IMG/VR virus record: IMGVR_UViG_3300008262_000774
Span: 1-22,221 of that record
Strand: one strand, 5' to 3'
Source of the DNA: a virus
DNA length: 22,221 nt
Both the position numbers and the translations under genes were made by a program. This document shows, piece by piece, positions 16,664 through 22,221 of this stretch. The stretch's first letter is position 1. The number at the start of each line of letters is the position of its first letter. The notes below the pieces were generated by a model. It was given only the letters and a program-made list of their open reading frames with translations, did not search any database and had not been told where the DNA came from.

Positions 16664-17251
16664 ATGGCAATCCCATTTAATGTAGATAGATTTAAAGCTG
16701 AACTAACGAACGGCGGAGCGAGGCCAAACCAATTCGCCGTTCAATTGACGTTCCCAAACTATGTTGTGGCAAGAGCAGCCGCTGTAAATAAAGCTCCGTT
16801 TTTAGTTACTGCTTCAGAATTACCTGGTCAATCGATTGGTGTGACTCCTGTTTATTACAGAGGTCGCCTAATTAAAATGGCAGGTGATAGAGAGTTTGCT
16901 CCATTCAGTTGCACAGTTCTAAACGATTCTAGCTTTACTATTAGAACAGCATTAGAACAATGGATGAATGGTATTGAGAATTTAAGAAACAAAACTGGCG
17001 CATTACAGCCATCTCAATATCAGACAGATATGTTTATTTCTCAATTAGACAGAAATGGTGCAGTTCTGAAACAATATAAATTATACGGTGTATTCCCAAC
17101 AGATATTGGTGCAGTACCATTAGACTTTGGTACTAATGATCAGATATCTTCTTTTGGTGTAACGTTCCAATATCAGACTTTTGAGGCAACTAATACACCA
17201 GCAAGTCAATTGATAAACGCTATTACATCTTTAGGCGGAGTAGCGGTTTAA
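16664..17251 (+). CDS. 19: Tail tube protein gp19
   Basis: 195 residues (T4 gp19 is 163). The pattern NVDRFKAELTNGGARPNQFA, then ASELPGQSIGVTPVYYRGR, MAGDREFAPFSCTVLND and GTNDQISSFGVTFQYQTFE is that of T4-like tail tube proteins, which stack as hexamers to form the DNA channel inside the sheath. AGGAG at 16650-16654 gives a good ribosome site. The 15-base gap after gp18 suggests one transcript from the late promoter at 14052. Confidence 0.93.
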   Translation: MAIPFNVDRFKAELTNGGARPNQFAVQLTFPNYVVARAAAVNKAPFLVTASELPGQSIGVTPVYYRGRLIKMAGDREFAPFSCTVLNDSSFTIRTALEQWMNGIENLRNKTGALQPSQYQTDMFISQLDRNGAVLKQYKLYGVFPTDIGAVPLDFGTNDQISSFGVTFQYQTFEATNTPASQLINAITSLGGVAV

Positions 17252-17271
17252 TATTATAAAGTGATTAAATA

Positions 17272-18804
17272 ATGGCCATTAAACTATTTGGTTTTACTAT
17301 TGCTCGTGAAGACGAGGATATTGATAAAAAGAATCAGGCGTTTGCCACGCCTGTTCCTGACGACGGTGCCACTACTATTCAAACCAGCGGATTTAATGCT
17401 GGAGGATATTTTGGTACCTATGTTGACATGGATGCCACTGCTAAATCTGAGGCAGAATTAATTACCAGATATAGAGAGGCATCCGCATATTCTGATTGTT
17501 CCGCAGCAGTAGATGAAATTGTCACTGAGGCAATTGCCGCGGTGGATGACGAACAACCGGTGCAAATTAATCTTGACAATGTAGATGTTGCTGATGATAT
17601 TAAAGAAACTATAGAAAATGAATTTGAGAAAATTCTGCAGCTCCTAGAATTTAATAATAAGGGCCATGACATTTTTAGAAGATGGTATATTGACGGAAGA
17701 ATATATTATCAAAAAGTAATTGATATGAAAAACCCTAAGCGTGGGGTTATGGAACTAATTCAATTAGATCCTAGAAAAATAAGAAAAATTAAAGAAGTAA
17801 AAAGAGAAAAAGATAAAGAAACTAATATAGATAAGATTAAATCTATAGAAGAATATTTTATCTATAATGATAAAGGGATTAATTACAATCCTAATTTTTC
17901 TTATTCTTCAACAGTAAACCAAGGATTAAGAATTTCCACAGACTCGATAGCATATGCGCCATCTGGGTTAATGGATTTAGAAAAGAATGTAGTTGTTGGG
18001 CATTTGCATAAAGCAATTAAGCCTGTAAATCAATTAAAGATGATGGAAGATGCGGTAGTCATTTATAGATTGGCTAGAGCACCCGAAAGAAGAATATTTT
18101 ATATTGATGTTGGTAATTTACCAAAGATTAAAGCCGAGCAGTATCTAAAAGATATTATGGCTCGCTATAGAAACAAGGTTGTTTACGACTCTAACACAGG
18201 TGAGATTAGAGACGATAGAAAATTTATGTCGATGCTTGAGGATTTTTGGTTACCGCGCAGAGAAGGTGGTAAAGGAACAGAAATTAGTACTTTGCCTGGT
18301 GGAGAAAGCTTAGGTCAAATTGATGATGTAAATTATTTTCAAAATAAATTATACCAGGCATTAAACGTTCCTGTTTCAAGAATGCAACCTCAGCAAGGCA
18401 TTTCTTTTGGTAGAGCAACTGAGATAACAAGAGACGAATTAAAATTTGCCAAGTTTGTGTCAAGACTTCGCAAAAAGTTTAACGTAATATTTGACGACAT
18501 TCTAAAAACTCAATTAGTTTTGAAGGGTGTTATAAATGAAAAAGACTGGGCAATTATTGGAGAAAAGATTCAATATAAGTATGCCCAGGATCAGTATTTT
18601 GAGGAAATGAAGGCTGCGGAAAATTATAGAAATCAAATCGATTTATTAAATTTAGCGCAACCATACGTAGGAATATATTTTAGTCAAAGATTTATTATGA
18701 AAAATGTTTTAAGAATGTCTGATAAAGATATTCAAACTATGAAGTCGGAGATAGAAAATGAACCACCTCCGCCTCAAATAAATACTGAGCAAACCGGACA
18801 ATAA
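17272..18804 (+). CDS. 20: Portal vertex protein gp20
   Basis: 510 residues, close to T4 gp20 (524). Recognisable portal segments are ASAYSDCSAAVDEIVTEAI, FEKILQLLEFNNKGHDIFRR, LARAPERRIFYIDVGNLPK, then EQYLKDIMARYRNKVVYDS, MLEDFWLPRREGGKGTEIST and ALNVPVSRMQPQQGISFGRA. The part from RAPERRIFYIDVG onward is the region used as the g20 marker in environmental surveys. The protein forms the dodecameric ring that starts prohead assembly, docks terminase and later binds the neck. It follows gp19 after 20 bases with no strong Shine-Dalgarno site; the proline-rich tail (NEPPPPQINTEQTGQ) is complete. Confidence 0.96.
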   Translation: MAIKLFGFTIAREDEDIDKKNQAFATPVPDDGATTIQTSGFNAGGYFGTYVDMDATAKSEAELITRYREASAYSDCSAAVDEIVTEAIAAVDDEQPVQINLDNVDVADDIKETIENEFEKILQLLEFNNKGHDIFRRWYIDGRIYYQKVIDMKNPKRGVMELIQLDPRKIRKIKEVKREKDKETNIDKIKSIEEYFIYNDKGINYNPNFSYSSTVNQGLRISTDSIAYAPSGLMDLEKNVVVGHLHKAIKPVNQLKMMEDAVVIYRLARAPERRIFYIDVGNLPKIKAEQYLKDIMARYRNKVVYDSNTGEIRDDRKFMSMLEDFWLPRREGGKGTEISTLPGGESLGQIDDVNYFQNKLYQALNVPVSRMQPQQGISFGRATEITRDELKFAKFVSRLRKKFNVIFDDILKTQLVLKGVINEKDWAIIGEKIQYKYAQDQYFEEMKAAENYRNQIDLLNLAQPYVGIYFSQRFIMKNVLRMSDKDIQTMKSEIENEPPPPQINTEQTGQ

Positions 18805-18813
18805 GGAGTTATA

Positions 18814-19113
18814 GTGGATAATCCAATTAGAAACATGGTAGATAATATTCTAGCAAACAAAGAAGCAGAAGCCTTGGGTAATTTTGAAGCTGCGATTGCG
18901 GATAAAATGAATGACGCCTTAGAAATTAGAAAGCAGGAAGTTGCTTCAAGCCTAGGTGAATCGAATCTAACAGACAAGATTAATAAGGTTGCAGAATTTA
19001 TAGGTGACCTTGTTACAGGTGAGGCCGGTAGAAAAGCCGCAGAAAAAATGAACCAAAAGAAAGATGATAAGCAGCCTGCACAACCAACTCAACAACCTGC
19101 AAAAAGCCAATGA
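18814..19113 (+). CDS. Small prohead core protein, gp67-like
   Basis: 99 residues from a GTG start at 18814, chosen because AAGGAG (18803-18808) sits just upstream and no ATG fits. It lies directly after the portal gene, where T4 has gene 67. The N-terminal half is an amphipathic helix (MVDNILANKEAEALGNFEAA, then MNDALEIRKQEVASSLGESN). The DALxxxKxEVA motif recurs in prohead core proteins of T4-like phages. The C-terminus is Lys/Gln/Pro-rich and disordered-looking. It contains one L-x-E site (LGE), so the gp21 protease may cut it. It ends in ATGA overlapping the next start. The gp67 call rests on position and the helix motif. Confidence 0.7.
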   Translation: MDNPIRNMVDNILANKEAEALGNFEAAIADKMNDALEIRKQEVASSLGESNLTDKINKVAEFIGDLVTGEAGRKAAEKMNQKKDDKQPAQPTQQPAKSQ

Positions 19114-21365
19114 AATCATTTAATCGTTTAAGAGAAGAATCGCTGGAAGAAAAGTTAAAAGCATCTGATCCTACAGGAAAATGGATCAGCGATTTTGTTC
19201 ATAGCGATAATCCTAAATTTGCCGGCAAGAGCAAAAAAGAACGTATTCGTATGGCACTTGGTGCATCTTATGCTGCCAAACGACAGAACGAAGATAACAA
19301 TCACATTGTAGAAGCAACACATCGCATTGGTTTAACAGTTACCGACCCTAACCATCCTATGGTCAGCAAGCGCAAAGAAACCATACAGAAGACTGTGCGT
19401 ATGCCAGGTGAGGATCGAGAAAATGCCATCAAACGTGCCATTGCTCATTATCGTCGCAAGGGCTACAAGGTACATGATCATCACTACATTGGTACTGTGA
19501 ATGAAGAAGTTGAACTTATTGAAAAATATACTGAAAACGATATTGCCAATGGCGGTACAGTTATATACAAGCACCAAGGCAAACATTATATGAGCAAGGT
19601 GTCGCATAAAACCGGTGCTGGCGCTGGTACTAAAATTCATACTACATCTGCTCTGGGTCATGTTGTGCCTCTGCACCACGTAGTTTCAACAGATGCATCT
19701 GATTGGAACACTTATAAGAACAGACCTGTAAAAGAAGAAGTTGAACAGATTGATGAGTTAAAAAGATCTACTTTAGCTAGTTATGCCAACAAAGCAGAAA
19801 AATCATATCATTCAACTAGCGATGCTAAAACTAAAGCTAAGCGCGATGTTGGATTAGATAGAGCTGATAGAAAAATAGAAAAGAAAGATAATGCTAAAAA
19901 TCCATTTAATGAAAATATAGAACAAATTGACGAGTTAAAAAGATCTACTCTCGCTAGTTATGCGGGTAAAGCAAGTAAAGAGGTTGCCAAATCTCAAAGC
20001 TATGCGGCCAAATTTAAAAAAGATTCAGAATTTGAAAGAGACGTTGGGCATCCTTCCAGAGCTCGTGTATTAGATAAAGAAAGAGATGTAGAATTAAAGC
20101 ATGCAAAGAAAAGACAAGCTGGCTTTGATAAAGCTCTGACTCGTTTAGCTAAGGAAGAGTCAGAGCATATACAAGAGGGCGGTTTTGATATTCCAGAAAT
20201 TCCAAGAGCACCGACCCCAAAGCCTGCACCAAAAGATAAAAATAAAATTGCTGAGGGTTCAACACAAGACAAGTTATATCAACAGCATCAAGCTATTCGC
20301 ACTGCTAACAAAAGACCAAATCCTGAATATTATAAAGAGCTCGGAATGGCATATGATATTAAGGATGACAAAGAAAGAATGGCGAAACAAGCTGAAATTA
20401 AAAAGAAATATAAAGTAGAAGGCGCTCAATTAGATCAGTTAAAGACTATGCGAGATGATCCTAAGTGGCAAGAAAATCCTGAGCATAAAGCACAATTAGA
20501 TAAACGATTTAAGATGGCTAAGGATAGAGCAGACTTAGACAAAGGCGAGGTTGTAGATCCTGCAGGTAAACCTGTACCCGTTCTTACTCCTGATAAGTTT
20601 AAAGAGAAAAATCCTAACTTTATGAAAGAGGAAGGTGATTATCCTCATCAGGGAGTTGGAGTGAGTAGAAGTATGCAAATGGCTGCGGACATTGCTCGCC
20701 AAAAAGCAAGAACTTCTATGATGCAATCCAAATATGGGAACGAGTTTCAGGATAAAGCAATTCCGGATTATGATGAAGATAAGATGGATTTAAAACCTGG
20801 AACCGCACCTGGTACATATCAGGCTACAGTTAGAATGAGAGAAAGAATGAAACAAGAAAGTTTCTCTTCTCTTAGAAATAAAATTGCTGAAGCTAAAAAA
20901 ATGAAAGGTGAAGATCCTTGTTGGGATGACTACAAAATGATCGGAACCAAAACGAAAAATGGTAGAGAAGTTCCTAATTGTGTCCCGAAGGAAAGTGTAG
21001 CTGAAGGTAAAGAAGAACAAGAATATGATTATGAGGGAGACATGGCAATGTCTGATTTGCGTTCAATTTTACACAACGCAAAAACAGTACATGATATGTT
21101 AGAACCAAACACAAATATTCCTGAGTGGTGCCAGTCTAAAATTACTTTAGCAGAGGATTATATTTCGACCGTGGCAAATTATATGAGAGGTGAGATGACC
21201 GAGGAAGCTATTCTTGAGGCATCTAAACCTGGACTATATGCAAATATTCATGCTAAGAGAAAAAGAATAGCAAAGGGATCCGGTGAGCGTATGAGAAAAC
21301 CTGGTACCAAAGGAGCTCCTACTGCACAAGCATTTAAAGACTCAGCAAAGACAGCTAAAAAATAA
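19110..21365 (+). CDS. Large modular prohead core or internal head protein, candidate gp21-cleaved polyprotein
   Basis: 751 residues, highly charged, with no membrane segments. It occupies the place of T4 gene 68. It is a string of short modules that recur separately in T4-like phages: GKWISDFVHSDNPKFAGKSK (res ~23-42); HRIGLTVTDPNHPMVSKRKE (71-90) with YRRKGYKVHDHHYIG; a YKHQGKHYMSKVSHKTGAGA domain (153-172); two copies of EQIDELKRSTLASYA (212-226, 271-285); a Pro-rich linker (~361-375); a long helical middle; GEDPCWDDYKMIGTKTKNGR (600-619); a helical unit with PEWCQSKITLAEDYISTVAN (671-690); and a basic tail with KPGLYANIHAKRKRI (706-720). [L/I]-x-E motifs lie at most junctions. It overlaps the previous gene by four bases (ATGA). 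Scaffold and DNA-binding roles are inferred. Confidence 0.75.
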   Translation: MKSFNRLREESLEEKLKASDPTGKWISDFVHSDNPKFAGKSKKERIRMALGASYAAKRQNEDNNHIVEATHRIGLTVTDPNHPMVSKRKETIQKTVRMPGEDRENAIKRAIAHYRRKGYKVHDHHYIGTVNEEVELIEKYTENDIANGGTVIYKHQGKHYMSKVSHKTGAGAGTKIHTTSALGHVVPLHHVVSTDASDWNTYKNRPVKEEVEQIDELKRSTLASYANKAEKSYHSTSDAKTKAKRDVGLDRADRKIEKKDNAKNPFNENIEQIDELKRSTLASYAGKASKEVAKSQSYAAKFKKDSEFERDVGHPSRARVLDKERDVELKHAKKRQAGFDKALTRLAKEESEHIQEGGFDIPEIPRAPTPKPAPKDKNKIAEGSTQDKLYQQHQAIRTANKRPNPEYYKELGMAYDIKDDKERMAKQAEIKKKYKVEGAQLDQLKTMRDDPKWQENPEHKAQLDKRFKMAKDRADLDKGEVVDPAGKPVPVLTPDKFKEKNPNFMKEEGDYPHQGVGVSRSMQMAADIARQKARTSMMQSKYGNEFQDKAIPDYDEDKMDLKPGTAPGTYQATVRMRERMKQESFSSLRNKIAEAKKMKGEDPCWDDYKMIGTKTKNGREVPNCVPKESVAEGKEEQEYDYEGDMAMSDLRSILHNAKTVHDMLEPNTNIPEWCQSKITLAEDYISTVANYMRGEMTEEAILEASKPGLYANIHAKRKRIAKGSGERMRKPGTKGAPTAQAFKDSAKTAKK
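19743..19974 (+). repeat. Internal repeat pair in the core protein gene
   Basis: Two copies, about 19743-19797 and 19920-19974, encode EQIDELKRSTLASYANKA and EQIDELKRSTLASYAGKA. They are nearly identical in protein and share the stretch GAGTTAAAAAGATCTACT, with silent changes elsewhere. This points to duplication of one module followed by drift. Each contains an I-D-E site. Confidence 0.85.
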
Positions 21366-21374
21366 GAGGTAATT

Positions 21375-21758
21375 ATGCCAGTAGTTAAAACAGTTCTTAA
21401 GAAAGTTAGGCAGCAAGCCGGTATTAAATTAATCGGTGACGGTACTGCTACTATTACTTCTTTGGATTTAAAATTAGCAGATGAAACTGTAGATCAACCT
21501 AATGTGAAGATAACAGTTACTGGCGCGATGTGGACTGCTCCAGGGCCGGTGCCAATTATTATGACACGAGATGGTGTTGTTACTCAATACTTCAACGGCA
21601 ATGATAATTGGTCAATGACTCAGACATTAGGATTTCCTGATACTGCAAATGCCAGTGCAAATATTTCAGTTGCGATGCCTGCAAACTCTATGATTTACTT
21701 ACACCTAACTAAGTTAGATGGATTTGACGAACCGAATCAACAAATTTTACCTAGGTAA
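21375..21758 (+). CDS. Conserved small protein between core and protease genes, function unknown
   Basis: 127 residues, with AAGAGGT (21364-21370) just upstream of the ATG. The opening VVKTVLKKVRQQAGIKLIGD, then GTATITSLDLKLADETVDQP, and a middle with YFNGNDNWSMTQTLGFPDTA match by memory a family found beside gene 21 in several environmental T4-like phages. It looks like a beta-sandwich and has no Cys, membrane segment or enzyme motif. Its place among prohead genes suggests a capsid, decoration or core role, but no function is established. Confidence 0.65.
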   Translation: MPVVKTVLKKVRQQAGIKLIGDGTATITSLDLKLADETVDQPNVKITVTGAMWTAPGPVPIIMTRDGVVTQYFNGNDNWSMTQTLGFPDTANASANISVAMPANSMIYLHLTKLDGFDEPNQQILPR

Positions 21759-21763
21759 GAACT

Positions 21764-22221
21764 ATGAAACTAATTAAAGAAACGGCGCATGAATTAAAAT
21801 ATCTTGTCGAAGAAAATAAAAACGGCGGCAAGAATGTTTTTATCGAAGGTATTTTTGCCCAATCAGATAAAAAAAATAAAAATAACAGAACTTACGGCAA
21901 ATCTATTATGGAGCGTGAGGTAGAAAAGTACCAAGAGCTTATCGGTCAAAAGAGATCGTTAGGTGAATTGGGACACCCTGATAATCCATCTATTAACCTA
22001 CACCAGGTATCACATCTAATTACTTCTCTAAACATGGAAGGTAACGATGTAATTGGTAGAGCTAAAATTTTAGAAACACCTATGGGAACCATCGCAAAGA
22101 ACTTAATTGAGAATGGTGTACAATTGGGTGTATCTACTAGAGGTTTGGGTTCGTTAAAAATGAACTCGGAGGGCGTCAACGAAGTGCAGGATGATTTTCA
22201 TCTAGCAACCGTTGATATTGT
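21764..22221 (+). CDS. 21: Prohead core protease gp21, 5' part (cut by window end)
   Basis: The frame is open from ATG 21764 to the window end, giving 152 codons with no stop. Conserved segments are NVFIEGIFAQSDKKNKNNRT (24-43), SLGELGHPDNPSINL with catalytic His71, and GVQLGVSTRGLGSL with catalytic Ser124, as in the S77-type (T4 gp21) serine protease family. The last residues, HLATVDI, lead into the region that normally supplies the remaining catalytic residue. The enzyme sits inside the prohead, cuts core and capsid proteins after (L/I)-x-E, then degrades itself. Its presence beside the [L/I]-x-E-rich core protein is central to the polyprotein idea. The ribosome site is weak (GGTAAGA). Confidence 0.93.
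   Translation, partial: MKLIKETAHELKYLVEENKNGGKNVFIEGIFAQSDKKNKNNRTYGKSIMEREVEKYQELIGQKRSLGELGHPDNPSINLHQVSHLITSLNMEGNDVIGRAKILETPMGTIAKNLIENGVQLGVSTRGLGSLKMNSEGVNEVQDDFHLATVDI

Noticed and set aside
20185-20418. Overlapping forward 77-codon frame inside the core protein gene
   Set aside because: Low-complexity Lys/Ile-rich product in another frame of a well-supported gene, with no ribosome site.
1-22221. Alternative genetic code with TGA read as an amino acid
   Set aside because: Only one gene has an internal in-frame TGA; genes at 7060, 7542 and 19113 stop at TGA, and Trp is written TGG throughout.
1-22221. CRISPR arrays, tRNA genes, insertion sequences, attachment sites
   Set aside because: The window is almost wholly coding with short gaps, and I saw no spaced repeats, cloverleaf sequences or transposase-like genes.

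Overview
The window is part of the virion-structure region of a T4-like, contractile-tailed double-stranded DNA phage. It is AT-rich and almost fully coding, with every gene on the + strand. The gene order matches the T4 morphogenesis cluster: neck proteins gp13 and gp14, sheath stabiliser gp15, terminase gp16 and gp17, tail sheath gp18, tail tube gp19, portal gp20, a gp67-like core protein, a large core or internal-head protein, a small conserved protein, and the start of the gp21 prohead protease, cut by the window end. The protein style (DUF4815-like tail proteins, modular core protein, overall gene set) resembles environmental T4-like phages, such as those of marine or freshwater bacteria, more than coliphage T4. 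The host cannot be named from the sequence.

Layout. Positions 1-9674 hold the host-contact part of the tail: a truncated large protein ending in a hydrophobic region and an S74-type chaperone; a DUF4815-like structural protein; a tiny, apparently frameshifted coiled-coil gene; a fibre with repeated TSAKLA-type motifs; a lambda gpK-like NlpC/P60 peptidase; four less familiar proteins; a pectate-lyase-fold spike; and a small accessory protein. Positions 9667-14040 hold gp13 to gp17 with tight or overlapping junctions. A 73-base gap then carries a perfect T4-type late promoter element (TATAAATA). Positions 14114-22221 hold the sheath, tube, portal and prohead genes.

How the genes work together. 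The gp20 portal, core proteins and gp21 protease build and mature the prohead. gp16/gp17 package DNA through gp20. gp13/gp14 seal the head and gp15 caps the gp18/gp19 tail. The upstream genes supply adhesion, wall degradation and fibre assembly.

Most notable points. (1) The sheath gene has one in-frame TGA after codon 88, just before an insertion of six or seven glycine/tyrosine beta repeats. (2) The 751-residue core protein is a chain of modules, and most module junctions carry an [L/I]-x-E motif, the T4 gp21 cleavage signature, suggesting a polyprotein. (3) The first third of that gene differs from its surroundings in base and codon use. (4) A small gene at 2918-3092 is split by a single-base frameshift. 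(5) The first gene combines an Ala/Gly-rich hydrophobic stretch with an S74 chaperone. Points 1 and 4 could be assembly errors, and each finding says how to tell.
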